From assembly GCF_040545425.1 (NCBI RefSeq), contig NZ_JBEPLW010000010.1: a stretch of 64,000 nucleotides of DNA; one strand, given 5' to 3'. Positions 1-8,566 of this stretch are shown here, piece by piece; position 1 is the first letter of the stretch, and each line of letters begins with the position of its first letter. The position numbers and the translations under genes were made by a program. The notes beneath the pieces are model-generated. The model was not told the origin of the DNA. It did no database searches and worked only from the letters and a program-made list of their open reading frames with translations. The stretch is from Bhargavaea ullalensis. Lineage in GTDB: Bacteria; Bacillota; Bacilli; Bacillales_A; Planococcaceae.

Positions 1-43
1 TTCAACTTTGTGTCCAGTATAACGAAGTTTTCAAGCACGCAAA

Positions 44-88
44 AACCCCGAAACCGGACTTTTTTTAAAGTGTCCGTATTTCGGGGTT
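44..88. terminator. Inverted repeat, probable terminator at window edge
   Basis: The arms AACCCCGAAA (44-53) and TTTCGGGGTT (79-88) pair perfectly, with a second inner pairing (CCGGAC/GTCCG). The T-run is better on the minus strand (GGGGTTTTTG), so it may end a minus-strand transcript or act in both directions. Apart from this hairpin and the cccB promoter, nothing is seen in the first 309 bases. Confidence 0.5.
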
Positions 89-258
89 CAGTTCACAATA
101 CTTTTTGGGCATCCTTTATTTCGTTATAAAACGTCTTAAAACAGCTTGAAATATCAAAAACCCGATATAAAGTCAGTCCTGGCCGCCCTTTTCTGTCACG
201 AAATGTCATGTCGAATTGTCGACATCAAGGCGGCAGGATGTTTCAAATCCGGCGGGTT

Positions 259-267
259 TGGTATACT
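259..267 (+). promoter_or_regulatory. Extended -10 promoter for cccB
   Basis: TGGTATACT fits the TGnTATAAT extended -10 class and lies about 40 bases before the cccB start. No good -35 is visible. A clear Shine-Dalgarno (TAGGAGGG, about 295-302) follows. Confidence 0.4.
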
Positions 268-309
268 AATGGAGAACAACATACAACTGACATTTAGGAG
301 GGAAAGCGC

Positions 310-696
310 ATGAAGAGAAAACTCATGATGCTGTTGTTCGGTTCTGCGCTTGTTCTCGGCGCCTGCGGCGGTAACGATGACAACGCAAACGACGACAACA
401 ACGCCGGCACCAACGACAATGCAACCGAAGAAACAGACACAGGCACGGACACAAACACAGGCGGAGAAACTGCCGGTGTGGATCCTGAAAAAGTCGTCCA
501 GCAAAAGTGCATTTCCTGCCACGGCGAAAACCTTGAAGGACAGGGCAGCTTCCCTGAACTCGACAACGTAGGTTCCCGCCTTTCCGAACAGGAAATCCAT
601 GACACGATCAAGAACGGCCGCGGCGGCATGCCGGGCGGACTGATCGAAGGGGAAGAACTTGACGCAGTAGCAAAATGGCTTTCCGAAAAGAAATGA
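310..696 (+). CDS. cccB: Cytochrome c-551, membrane-anchored lipoprotein
   Basis: Small c-type cytochrome that carries electrons on the outer face of the cytoplasmic membrane, typically to a terminal oxidase. The 128-residue product has a lipoprotein signal with lipobox LGAC (Cys19) and a low-complexity Asn/Asp/Thr linker (about 21-55). One heme-binding motif CISCH follows (Cys67, Cys70, His71), and a GGMPGG segment near residue 106 supplies the likely axial Met. The start has a TAGGAGGG ribosome site. It precedes ftsEX as in B. subtilis (prfB-cccB-ftsEX order, known from that genome). A terminator follows at 711, so it is probably its own unit. Confidence 0.9.
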   Translation: MKRKLMMLLFGSALVLGACGGNDDNANDDNNAGTNDNATEETDTGTDTNTGGETAGVDPEKVVQQKCISCHGENLEGQGSFPELDNVGSRLSEQEIHDTIKNGRGGMPGGLIEGEELDAVAKWLSEKK

Positions 697-710
697 TGAC
701 GAAAGACAAG

Positions 711-743
711 CCGTTTCGGGCATCCCGCCCGGAACGGTTCTTT
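711..743 (+). terminator. Rho-independent terminator after cccB
   Basis: CCGTTTCGGG and CCCGGAACGG form a stem with one G-T pair around the loop CATCCCG, followed by TTCTTTTTG. It begins about 15 bases after the cccB stop. Confidence 0.75.
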
Positions 744-915
744 TTGTCACTTTTTTGACTTCTCTCGCTACTTCGGGCTGTTGTCTTCAGCCGGCGCCCC
801 GCCGATGTGAAATATAGCATTCCGGCAGGGCGAAATTTGACGAAATTCCTCTGATGTCAATGTTTCAGCTCGTAATAAAATGAAATATAACTGTAATAGT
901 ATGCGAGTTTAATAA

Positions 916-924
916 TGCTATAAT
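916..924 (+). promoter_or_regulatory. Extended -10 promoter for ftsEX
   Basis: TGCTATAAT matches the extended -10 consensus exactly and lies about 55 bases upstream of ftsE in an AT-rich stretch. The -35 region is not convincing. Confidence 0.45.
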
Positions 925-977
925 GGGCATGCCGGAAAAATTCCGCCCGCAGAACGGGCAATCAGGTGATTTTTTTA

Positions 978-1664
978 ATGATAGAAATGAAAGATGTCTA
1001 CAAAAAATATTCGAATGGTGTCGTAGCAGCGAACGGACTGAACGTAAAAATCGACAAAGGCGAATTCGTCTACGTCGTCGGTCCGAGTGGCGCAGGGAAA
1101 TCGACATTCATCAAAATGATGTACAGAGAGGAAAAGCCGACATCCGGTGACATCCTCATCAATGAAACAAGTTTGCCGAAGCTGAAGAACCGGCAGGTCC
1201 CGCTTTTGCGCCGCCAGATCGGCGTCGTGTTCCAGGACTTTAAACTGCTGCCGAAGCTGACGGTATTTGAAAATGTGGCATTTGCCCTCGAAGTGATCGA
1301 GGAACCGGTCGAAAGCATCCGGCCGCGAGTGACCGAAGTGCTCGATCTTGTCGGACTGAAGCAGAAAGCGCGGATGCTGCCGACTGAACTGTCGGGCGGG
1401 GAACAGCAGCGGGTGTCGATCGCCCGCTCCATCGTGAACCGGCCGAAAGTGGTCATCGCCGACGAGCCGACCGGCAACCTCGACCCCGAGACTTCGTGGG
1501 GGATCATGAACGTCCTTGAAGAGATCAATCAGCGGGGCACGACAGTTGTCATGGCGACCCACAACAAAGACATCGTCAACCGGAACCGCCACCGTGTCAT
1601 CGCCATCGAAGGCGGCCTTATCGTCCGGGACGAAGTGGGAGGGGGCTACGGCTATGAAATTTAG
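978..1664 (+). CDS. ftsE: Cell-division ABC transporter ATPase FtsE
   Basis: Cytoplasmic ATPase of the FtsEX complex, which couples ATP hydrolysis to activation of periplasmic murein hydrolases. The 228 residues match the family length. Walker A is GPSGAGKST (about 35-43), the ABC signature LSGGEQQR is near residue 137, and Walker B VVIADEPTGNLD is near 155. The reading frame extends up to a GTG at 966. The ATG at 978 is preferred because AGGTGA (964-969) sits about 8 bases ahead and the product then begins MIEMKDVYKKY like B. subtilis FtsE. The last 11 bases overlap ftsX, implying translational coupling. Confidence 0.95.
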   Translation: MIEMKDVYKKYSNGVVAANGLNVKIDKGEFVYVVGPSGAGKSTFIKMMYREEKPTSGDILINETSLPKLKNRQVPLLRRQIGVVFQDFKLLPKLTVFENVAFALEVIEEPVESIRPRVTEVLDLVGLKQKARMLPTELSGGEQQRVSIARSIVNRPKVVIADEPTGNLDPETSWGIMNVLEEINQRGTTVVMATHNKDIVNRNRHRVIAIEGGLIVRDEVGGGYGYEI

Positions 1665-2538
1665 AACAGTCCGCCGCCACTTCCGTGAAAGCTTCAAGAC
1701 ACTTGGCCGCAATGGCTGGATGACATTCGCCTCGGTGGCGGCCGTCACCGTCACACTGCTTCTCGTCGGCGTTTTCGTGAGCATCATGCTGAACCTGAAC
1801 AAGGTGGCCGATGATCTGGAAAAAGACGTCGAGATGAAAGTTTATGTGGAACTGGCTGCGGATGAACCCGCGACCCGCGAACTGGAAAACTTGATCAGGG
1901 AAACGCCGGGCGTCGCCGAGGTCGTTTACTCGACCAGGGAACAGGAACTGGACAAGATGGTGAAGGACTTCGGGGAAGACCTGAAACTGTATGAACAGAG
2001 CAATCCGCTGCGCGAAGCCTTCTATGTGAAAGCGACCGAACCTCAGCAGATCGCCAGCGTGGCCAAGAAGATCGACGAATTTCCGAATACATATGAAGTC
2101 GTTTACGGACAGGGGAAAGTCGAAAAGCTGTTCAACTTCCTCAATCTCGGAAGGAACGTCGGACTCGTGCTGATCCTGGCCCTTCTCTTTACCGCGATGT
2201 TCCTCATCGCAAACACGATCCGGATCACGATCGTTGCGAGAAAAACCGAAATCGGCATCATGAAACTCGTCGGTGCGACGAACAGCTTCGTCCGCATCCC
2301 GTTCGTGCTGGAAGGGATCTGGCTCGGCATTCTTGGTTCCCTGATTCCGATGATCGCCATCACATTCGGCTACCTGGAATTCTATGACTACGCGGAACCG
2401 CGCCTGCGCGGGGAAATGATCCAGATCCTTCATCCGCTTCCGTTCCTCTATATCGTCAACGGGCTCGTCCTGTTCATGGGCATCTTCATCGGCTCGTGGG
2501 GCAGTTTCATGTCCGTGCGCAAGTTCTTGAAAGTTTAA
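1654..2538 (+). CDS. ftsX: Cell-division protein FtsX (permease-like)
   Basis: Membrane partner of FtsE that passes the ATPase signal across the membrane to cell-wall hydrolases. The 294 residues show one N-terminal membrane segment (about 21-45) and an extracytoplasmic domain (about 50-165). A cluster of three membrane helices follows, the FtsX topology. The reading frame stays open further upstream, but ATG 1654 gives MKFRTVRRHFRES, the normal FtsX start, with GGGAGGGGG upstream inside ftsE. The downstream neighbour encodes a coiled-coil M23 hydrolase, its likely client. Confidence 0.95.
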   Translation: MKFRTVRRHFRESFKTLGRNGWMTFASVAAVTVTLLLVGVFVSIMLNLNKVADDLEKDVEMKVYVELAADEPATRELENLIRETPGVAEVVYSTREQELDKMVKDFGEDLKLYEQSNPLREAFYVKATEPQQIASVAKKIDEFPNTYEVVYGQGKVEKLFNFLNLGRNVGLVLILALLFTAMFLIANTIRITIVARKTEIGIMKLVGATNSFVRIPFVLEGIWLGILGSLIPMIAITFGYLEFYDYAEPRLRGEMIQILHPLPFLYIVNGLVLFMGIFIGSWGSFMSVRKFLKV

Positions 2539-2591
2539 AGCAAAAAAGCAATTACAGATAGAAATCGTTTTGTCTCTGAAAGGGGAAATGA

Positions 2592-3953
2592 ATGTTGAAG
2601 CAGTCGAAGCCGCTGATCGCCACGGTCTGCGCCACCATGCTGCTGAGCTTCGGGCTCGGCGCGGGGAATGCGAGCGCATCCGTGCTGGATGATTTGAAGA
2701 ACGAGCAGAAACAGCTGGAGCAGAAGAAAGTTGACCTGAACCGCAACATCAATGAAACGAAGACCGAAATCCAGGCGAAATCCGCAGAGATGGACAAGCT
2801 GCTTGCCCAGATCAAGACGCTCCATGAGAAGATCAATGAAACACAGGGCAAGATTCAGACGCTTGAAGAAGAAATCAGCGTGACGAAGAGCGAAATCGAA
2901 GCACTTCAGGCATCGATTGCAGAACTTGAGCAGAAAATCGCAGACCGCGATGCACTGCTTCGTGACCGTGTCCGCGCCATGCAGGTGACCGGCGGGTCGA
3001 CAAGCTATCTTGATGTCCTTCTTGGAGCAAACAGCTTCTCCGACTTTATCGACCGGGTATCTGCCGTCAACACGCTCCGCGAAGCCGACCGTGAAATCAT
3101 CCGTGAACAGAAGGCGGACAAGGAACAGCTGGAAGAGCAAAAGAAAATGGTCGAGCAAAAGCTCGCCGAGCAAGAACAGAACAAGAAAAAGCTTGAAGAG
3201 CAGAAAGCCCAGCTTGACGCCCAGAAAAAAGAACTGGACGGTCTCGTGACGAAACTGGAAGAAGAGCAGTCGCGTCTTGAGAAAGAGCAGGCGAACATGG
3301 AAGCTGAATACGAAGAAACGCACGAAGTGAGCGAAGAAGTGACGCAGAAGATTGTTGCCGAGCAAAACCGTCTTGCGGAAATCGCACGCAAAGCGGAAGA
3401 AGAACGCAAGCGCAAGGCTGCCGCAGAAGCGGAAGCCCGGCGTCAGGCAGCAGCGAAAGCCGCCGCTTCGAGCAAATCACAGAGCGCCTCTTCGTCGGCT
3501 GTTCATTCCTCCGGAAGCAGTTCAGCCGCCCCTGCTCCTGCCCCTGCCGTTACATCCGGGGCCTGGACCCGCCCGGCATCGGGCCGCATTTCCTCGACGT
3601 TCGGATACCGGGCGATCGGCTGGGCTTCGTCCAACCACGCCGGTGTGGACATCGCCAACGGCATCGGCACGCCGATCGTTTCCGCTGCAGACGGCGTCGT
3701 TTCGTTCGCCGGCCAGTTCGGCACTTACGGCAACGTCGTCATGGTCACCCACTCGATCAACGGCACGATCTACACGACCCTGTATGCCCACATGTCCGGC
3801 TTCACTGTCAGCAGCGGGCAGCATGTCAGCAAGGGCCAGCAGGTCGGACGGATCGGCGTCACCGGCCGGACAAGCGGACCTCACCTCCACTTCGAACTCC
3901 ATATCGGAAGCTACGGCAACCCGGTCAACCCGATGCGCTACGTTCCGATCTAA
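2592..3953 (+). CDS. Secreted coiled-coil murein hydrolase, M23 (LytM) domain
   Basis: Predicted cell-wall endopeptidase or hydrolase activator. The 453 residues begin with a Sec signal peptide ending near GNASAS (about 30). A long Glu/Lys/Gln-rich coiled coil follows (about 32-280), then an Ala/Ser/Pro linker and a C-terminal M23 domain (about 325-453). The zinc ligands are visible in NHAGVDIA (HxxxD) and GPHLHFELH (HxH). The coiled coil resembles the FtsX-interacting region of CwlO, PcsB and EnvC. It lies about 50 bases after ftsX, so it is probably the FtsEX client. B. subtilis uses CwlO, an NlpC/P60 enzyme encoded elsewhere, so the catalytic domain here is the EnvC-like kind. Confidence 0.85.
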   Translation: MLKQSKPLIATVCATMLLSFGLGAGNASASVLDDLKNEQKQLEQKKVDLNRNINETKTEIQAKSAEMDKLLAQIKTLHEKINETQGKIQTLEEEISVTKSEIEALQASIAELEQKIADRDALLRDRVRAMQVTGGSTSYLDVLLGANSFSDFIDRVSAVNTLREADREIIREQKADKEQLEEQKKMVEQKLAEQEQNKKKLEEQKAQLDAQKKELDGLVTKLEEEQSRLEKEQANMEAEYEETHEVSEEVTQKIVAEQNRLAEIARKAEEERKRKAAAEAEARRQAAAKAAASSKSQSASSSAVHSSGSSSAAPAPAPAVTSGAWTRPASGRISSTFGYRAIGWASSNHAGVDIANGIGTPIVSAADGVVSFAGQFGTYGNVVMVTHSINGTIYTTLYAHMSGFTVSSGQHVSKGQQVGRIGVTGRTSGPHLHFELHIGSYGNPVNPMRYVPI

Positions 3954-3966
3954 ACCGAATCCACCC

Positions 3967-3991
3967 AGCCCGCCGGCCAGGCGGGCTTTTA
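3967..3991 (+). terminator. Terminator after the M23 hydrolase gene
   Basis: AGCCCGCC and GGCGGGCT pair around GGCCA, followed by a short TTTAT tail, 13 bases after the stop codon. The T-run is weak, so read-through into the next gene is possible. Confidence 0.6.
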
Positions 3992-4121
3992 TCATGGAAC
4001 GGGTGAGCCGATTTCAATATCCGGACACATTATGAAATCGAAATGGAGCAGAGGGGTGGACGGAAGCGGTCTTCATCCACTACCCTTAAGGCAGAAGCAA
4101 CAGGAGCGGAGGCGGGACGGT

Positions 4122-4754
4122 ATGCCGGTGACCCGGTGGTTGACCATTTTCAGTTTGACGGTTCCGTCCTCATGGATCGCCGTCCTCATCGCCATGGCGG
4201 CGGCATATTCCATTGTCAGGGTCCGTGCGGATAAAGCAGCGGCGGGACTGTTCGCGGATGCCGCTTTCTGGTTCATCCTCGTGTGGAAAGGTTCTTATAT
4301 CCTGTTTCACTTCGGGGTGTTCATCCGCTCCCCGTTTTCGGTTCTTTACTACAACGGGGGAACGGCCGGGGCCACTCTCGGCCTACTGTCGGCGCTTTTT
4401 TTCCTGTACCGTAAAAAAGCGGCGGATCAGGACTGGCTGCTCACGGCGGCCGTCTCCGTGCAGGCGGTTTATCAAACGGCGATGGTGCTGCTGAACCGGA
4501 CCGGCTGGCTGCCGGGCACCGTCACGATCGCCGGATTTTTGATCCTGCTCACTGCGGTGTTGATCAAGAACGAAAGCTCGGCAGGCTGGACGCTTCAGCT
4601 GGCGGTGCTGTTCCCGGTTGTCCATTTGTTCATTGCGGCCATGCAGCCGGAGGGCGTGGGCGGTTTCCCGGTCATCGCCACGGCCGCTTTCAGTGTATAT
4701 TTCATTTTGCAGAACGTACTTTTAAGCAAAGCAGAACGGGGGGCGCATGAATGA
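4122..4754 (+). CDS. Polytopic membrane protein, function unknown
   Basis: I do not recognise this family. The 210 residues contain about six hydrophobic segments with short loops (for example LTIFSLTVPSSWIAVLIAM and the run around FWFILVWKGSYILFHFGVF). No cysteines are visible, which argues against a CcdA-type electron carrier. ATG 4122 is chosen over the earlier in-frame start at 4032 because GGAGGCGGG lies just ahead and the upstream residues are Arg/Gln-rich and unlike protein. The stop overlaps the next start (ATGA), so it is translationally coupled to the thioredoxin-like gene and the two products probably act together at the membrane. Confidence 0.75.
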   Translation: MPVTRWLTIFSLTVPSSWIAVLIAMAAAYSIVRVRADKAAAGLFADAAFWFILVWKGSYILFHFGVFIRSPFSVLYYNGGTAGATLGLLSALFFLYRKKAADQDWLLTAAVSVQAVYQTAMVLLNRTGWLPGTVTIAGFLILLTAVLIKNESSAGWTLQLAVLFPVVHLFIAAMQPEGVGGFPVIATAAFSVYFILQNVLLSKAERGAHE

Positions 4755-5374
4755 ATAAAAAAGTGTTCGGGTCGATCGTGGCCCTGGTCCTCATCGGCGC
4801 GCTTGTCGCCATCATGATCAAAAATGCGGCGGGCGACGAGTACAGCGGTCGGCAGGAGCAGCTCAAGCGCGAGCTCGAGGAGACGGGGCAGACTCAGACA
4901 GGGGCCCCGGACGAAGAAGAGGTCATCGGCATCGGGCCGGGTGAGCAGGCGCCGGATTTCACTCTGAAGGCGCTGGACGGAGGCGAGATGTCGCTGTCTG
5001 ACTTCAGGGGCAAGAAAGTCATCCTGAATTTCTGGGCTTCGTGGTGTGGACCGTGCCGCGCGGAGATGCCGCACATGGAGAACTTCTACAAGAAGGAGGC
5101 CGAGGAGCTCGGCGTTGAAGTGCTCGCGGTGAATCTGTCTGCTGCAGAGCGTGGAGATGAGCAGAAAGTGATGGAGAACATCACGAACTTCGTCGGCGAA
5201 TTCGGGATGACGTTCCCGGTGCTGCTCGATTCGGACGGGAAGCAGGGCGATGTCTACAAGGCGATCAGCATCCCGACTTCGTACATCATCGACTCCGGCG
5301 GGATTGTCCGCCAGATGGTCCGCGGACCGATGGATGAAGCGATGATGCGCGATCTCGTCAACAGCGTGGAATAA
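4751..5374 (+). CDS. Membrane-anchored thioredoxin-like protein (TlpA/ResA type)
   Basis: Extracytoplasmic thiol-disulfide oxidoreductase. The 207 residues have an N-terminal signal anchor (about 5-24), a charged linker, and a redoxin domain starting at PGEQAPDFTLKALDG. The active site is WCGPC (Cys99, Cys102), and the cis-Pro segment SIPTSYIID lies near 180. ResA-type proteins reduce apocytochrome c or other exported thiols. Which substrate applies here cannot be seen, although a c-type cytochrome gene lies 4 kb upstream. Its start overlaps the upstream membrane-protein gene by four bases. Confidence 0.85.
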   Translation: MNKKVFGSIVALVLIGALVAIMIKNAAGDEYSGRQEQLKRELEETGQTQTGAPDEEEVIGIGPGEQAPDFTLKALDGGEMSLSDFRGKKVILNFWASWCGPCRAEMPHMENFYKKEAEELGVEVLAVNLSAAERGDEQKVMENITNFVGEFGMTFPVLLDSDGKQGDVYKAISIPTSYIIDSGGIVRQMVRGPMDEAMMRDLVNSVE

Positions 5375-5443
5375 AATCAATGCCGGTTCATGTGTCGTAT
5401 GATCTTCCGGCCGTTCATACAATTGGACGGAGGAGGAATGCAG

Positions 5444-6877
5444 ATGCGCATGAGCCGGATTTTTTTATTGGCGGCGGTTGCCGCGGCTGCCGGCGGCCTG
5501 GTTTATTTCATCATGAACGGCAAGGCGGTGAGCGAGGAGCCGGTGAGCGGCCAGAAGCCGATAGATGAGGCGTATGACCTGATCCGAGAGCGGGCGGTCC
5601 ACCGTGTCGGGCCGGACGAGCTGGTCGAAGGGGCCCTCCGGGGGATGGCGGATGTGCTGGGCGATCCGTACAGTACATACTTGACCGAGGAGGAGGCGGC
5701 CGAGCATGAGGAGTCGCTGTCAGACGAGCGGGTCGGCATCGGAGCGGAGATCACCGAAAGCCGTGGGCGGTTCATCATCGTGGCGCCAGTCCGGAACTCA
5801 CCGGCCGAAAAAGCGGGCATTCTGCCGTACGACGAGATTGTCCGGGTGGACGGGGAGCGGGTCGAGGGGCGCACGATGAAGGAGCTGCTGAGGCTCATCC
5901 GGGGCAAGGAGGGCACGGACGTCGGCCTCACGCTGTTCCGTCCGGATGAGGGCCGCCATGTGGAAGTTTCTGTGAAGCGGGCGGCGATCCCGCAAAAGAC
6001 CGTCGAGAGCCGCCTGATCGAGCGGGACGGCCACACAATCGGCTACGTCGGCGTATCGATGTTCGGCGAAAAGACCGCCGAAGAGTGGGAAGCCCACACG
6101 AAAAAGCTGATCGAAGGCGGCGCGGATGCCTTCATTATCGATGTCCGGGGCAATCCGGGCGGCTATCTCAAAAGTGTCGGACAGGTCGCGGGCTCGCTGC
6201 TTCGTCCGGGCACCGTGTTCGCCTACATGGAGGATGCGGACGGGGTGAAGGAGCCGCTTGAGACCGAGGCGCCGGGGGACGAGGAGTATGCAGGGAAGAT
6301 GCGGAAAATCAAAACCGTGCTCCTGCAGGACAAGGGCAGCGCCTCCGCAAGCGAAGTGCTGAGCGGCGCCCTGAAAGACAATGGCCGGACGTTCGTCGTC
6401 GGGACGGTGAGTTTCGGCAAGGGGACCGTCCAGGAGACGATGCCGCTGTCAAACGGCGGGGAGATGAAGCTGTCCACGCGCAAGTGGCTGACGCCGTCCG
6501 GTTCCTGGATCCACGGGAAAGGGATCGCTCCGGATCTGGAGTCGGAACAGGGCCCGCTGTACGGCATCCCGTCGATGCCGGTGGACGGCCGCTACCGTCC
6601 GGGCGAATACGGAGAGGACGTCGGTTATGCGCAGCGGGTGCTGGCCGCACTCGGCTACGACGTTCCCCGGGCGGACGGCTATTATGACGAGATGACGAAG
6701 AAAGCGGTTGAGAAATTCAGGGATGATCTGGACCTGGAGCCGAACCGGGCGATGGACCGCGAGTTCTTCCGGGCGCTCCGCGGGAAGATCGCGGAGCATC
6801 AGGCGGACGAGGGGAATGACGAGCAGCTGCAGCTCGCCATCGGCTACATGAAACACGCCCTGAAGACCGGAAATTAA
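5444..6877 (+). CDS. ctpB: C-terminal processing peptidase, S41 family, CtpB-like
   Basis: Secreted or membrane-anchored serine protease; in B. subtilis CtpB processes SpoIVFA during sigma-K activation. The 477 residues contain an N-terminal membrane anchor (about 3-22), a PDZ domain (GIGAEITESRG to VDGERVEG) and an S41 core with VDVRGNPGGYL. The nucleophile Ser lies in DKGSASASE and the Lys in SFGKGTVQ. A C-terminal peptidoglycan-binding-like repeat contains YAQRVLAALGY. Length matches B. subtilis CtpB. ATG 5444 is chosen because GGAGGAGG (5429-5436) is 7 bases away, whereas ATG 5438 is too close. It follows ftsEX as in B. subtilis. Confidence 0.88.
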   Translation: MRMSRIFLLAAVAAAAGGLVYFIMNGKAVSEEPVSGQKPIDEAYDLIRERAVHRVGPDELVEGALRGMADVLGDPYSTYLTEEEAAEHEESLSDERVGIGAEITESRGRFIIVAPVRNSPAEKAGILPYDEIVRVDGERVEGRTMKELLRLIRGKEGTDVGLTLFRPDEGRHVEVSVKRAAIPQKTVESRLIERDGHTIGYVGVSMFGEKTAEEWEAHTKKLIEGGADAFIIDVRGNPGGYLKSVGQVAGSLLRPGTVFAYMEDADGVKEPLETEAPGDEEYAGKMRKIKTVLLQDKGSASASEVLSGALKDNGRTFVVGTVSFGKGTVQETMPLSNGGEMKLSTRKWLTPSGSWIHGKGIAPDLESEQGPLYGIPSMPVDGRYRPGEYGEDVGYAQRVLAALGYDVPRADGYYDEMTKKAVEKFRDDLDLEPNRAMDREFFRALRGKIAEHQADEGNDEQLQLAIGYMKHALKTGN

Positions 6878-6954
6878 AAAACCGTTCCTATCCACCTCCG
6901 CGTTTGATAGAATGGAAGGAAGTTGTACGTTCTATCGGGGATGGTGAGAAGTCA

Positions 6955-8124
6955 ATGATCCAGGAGATATTGTTGGAATTGCTGAAAGCGGCGGGACGTT
7001 TTTTCCTGAACCCGCTGTTCTATATCATCCTGCTGTTCTCGGTTCTTCTCGGATATGTCCGGGTGAAGCGGGAGCGGCGGGATTTTCGCGTGCGCGTCGA
7101 TGAAGGGCTGACCGAGCTGCGGAATGTGCTGAGGGAATCCTGGCCGTATGCGGCGGTCCTGTCCGTCCTGATCGCAGCGGCGGGGCTCGCGGTGCCGAAG
7201 GGCTGGCTCGTCCTGTTCTGCGCGGCGATGCTGATTGCGGTCCTGTCGTTCCAGTTTGCGCTCGGCTCCCCGGTGTACGCGGCCGGGGCAGCGCTGGTTG
7301 TGTATTGGCTGCTCGGCCATTACCGTGTCAATTCGGACATTCCGCTGCTCGGCTGGACCTATGGAGGCATGACGGAAGACGTGGCGTTCACCGTGCCGCT
7401 CATCGCCGGCATGCTGCTGATCGCCGAAGGCCTGCTCATCCGCAGGCGAGCCGCGGAAGATGCGTCGCCGCTCCTGCTGAAGACGGCCCGCGGGCTGAAG
7501 GGGGCGGCCTACAGGACGCAGCGGCTCTGGCTGCTGCCGGTGCTGTTCGTCGTGCCGGGAAAGGCGATCGCAGAGTGGCTGCCGTACTGGCCGCAGATCA
7601 CGCTCGGCGAATCGTCATTTGCGCTCGTCTTCATCCCGGTCGTCATCGGCTTCCGGCAGACGGCCAAACACCGGATGCCGGAAAGCCTGTATCCGGGGCT
7701 CGGCAAAGCCGTTTTGTGGACCGGCATCCTTGCATCCGCCGCGTCGTTCCTGTCGTTCTGGCGGATGGAAGCCGGCTGGGCGGTCATCGCCGCTGCAGTG
7801 ATCGTCCGTGCGGCCATTTCCATCCGGGCGGCTTCGGCGGAGAGCAAGGGCAACTTCGCCGTTTCTCCGAGGAGTGAGGGCGTGACCGTCGCTGCCGTCC
7901 TGCCGGGTTCGCCCGCCGACAAGATGGGCATCCTGCCGGGCGAGACGATCCGCAAAGTCAACGGCGTCACGGTGAAGGATGAGCGGGAGCTGTATGACGC
8001 CATCCAGGTGAACGCCGCCCATTGCCGGGTGGAAGTGCTCAACCGCGACGGGGAGCTGCGGCTCTGCCAGCACGTCATCTTCCGTCATGACCACCACCGC
8101 ATCGGCCTGCTCGTCATCCGCTGA
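6955..8124 (+). CDS. minJ: MinJ-like membrane protein with C-terminal PDZ domain
   Basis: In B. subtilis MinJ bridges DivIVA and MinD at poles and septa. The 389-residue product has about seven or eight hydrophobic helices in its first 300 residues, starting at FFLNPLFYIILLFSVLLGY. A cytoplasmic PDZ domain follows at the C-terminus (VAAVLPGSPADKMGILPGE, then IRKVNGVTVKD). ATG 6955 is preferred over the TTG at 6904 because GGTGAG precedes it and membrane protein starts soon after. The ctpB-minJ-csbA neighbourhood matches B. subtilis, which supports the assignment more than sequence does. Confidence 0.78.
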   Translation: MIQEILLELLKAAGRFFLNPLFYIILLFSVLLGYVRVKRERRDFRVRVDEGLTELRNVLRESWPYAAVLSVLIAAAGLAVPKGWLVLFCAAMLIAVLSFQFALGSPVYAAGAALVVYWLLGHYRVNSDIPLLGWTYGGMTEDVAFTVPLIAGMLLIAEGLLIRRRAAEDASPLLLKTARGLKGAAYRTQRLWLLPVLFVVPGKAIAEWLPYWPQITLGESSFALVFIPVVIGFRQTAKHRMPESLYPGLGKAVLWTGILASAASFLSFWRMEAGWAVIAAAVIVRAAISIRAASAESKGNFAVSPRSEGVTVAAVLPGSPADKMGILPGETIRKVNGVTVKDERELYDAIQVNAAHCRVEVLNRDGELRLCQHVIFRHDHHRIGLLVIR

Positions 8125-8149
8125 CCCTGTCAACAGGAGGGAATGAACC

Positions 8150-8392
8150 ATGCTCGAATCCTACGTGCTTAAAATCATCCTGGCGCTATTCATCCCCGGA
8201 CTGCTCGTCGTCCTGCTCACGCGGATCACGTACCACCACGTTGTCGGGCTCGTGCTGACCGTCGCGCTCATCGCGGCCTCGGTCTACGCCGGCTACACGC
8301 ATACCTGGCTCCTCTACACCGTCGATGCCCTGTCGCTGACGGCCGGCTTTTACTTCGCCGGCCGGATGAGGTCACAAAAAGGCAGGAAATAA
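8150..8392 (+). CDS. csbA: Small membrane protein CsbA family (DUF2198)
   Basis: The 80-residue protein is almost entirely hydrophobic with three likely membrane segments. It contains LLTRITYHHVVGLVLTV and ends in a short basic tail. This matches the B. subtilis sigma-B-controlled protein CsbA as I remember it, and the position after minJ agrees. Its function is unknown. ACAGGAGGGA precedes the ATG. In B. subtilis uvrBA follow csbA. Here a terminator and a repeat array follow instead, marking a synteny break. Confidence 0.75.
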   Translation: MLESYVLKIILALFIPGLLVVLLTRITYHHVVGLVLTVALIAASVYAGYTHTWLLYTVDALSLTAGFYFAGRMRSQKGRK

Positions 8393-8393
8393 A

Positions 8394-8441
8394 GAACGTC
8401 CCGCATGGCGGCCGATATGGGCCGGTGCGGGACGTTTTTTA
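8394..8441 (+). terminator. Terminator after csbA
   Basis: GAACGTCCCGC pairs with GCGGGACG, with an inner GGCCGATATGGGCC hairpin and the tail TTTTTTATTT. It closes the minJ-csbA transcript. Confidence 0.85.
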
Positions 8442-8461
8442 TTTCGTGAAGCAGACTTTCG

Positions 8462-8566
8462 GATAAAGATAATGCTTCCGGCGATAAAGATAACGTTTTC
8501 CTCAATAAAGATAACGCTTCCCCCAATAAAGATAACGCTTTACCCGATAAAGATAACACTCACCGA
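8462..8566. repeat. Array A: five 21-base units, core RATAAAGATAACGCTT
   Basis: Five units begin at 8462, 8483, 8504, 8525 and 8546, an exact 21-base step. Each starts [G/A]ATAAAGATAA, usually then CGCTT, followed by five or six variable bases. The array begins about 20 bases after the csbA terminator and ends in an ACTCACCGAAATTCCGCT segment. The same core recurs in array B (27403), also just after a terminator. No promoter or credible gene is seen. The rest of 8567-8620 is unremarkable. Confidence 0.9.

Noticed and set aside
8350..8559. Minus-strand frame with LSL-rich heptads over array A
   Set aside because: Same by-product of the 21-base period, and it runs through the csbA terminator.
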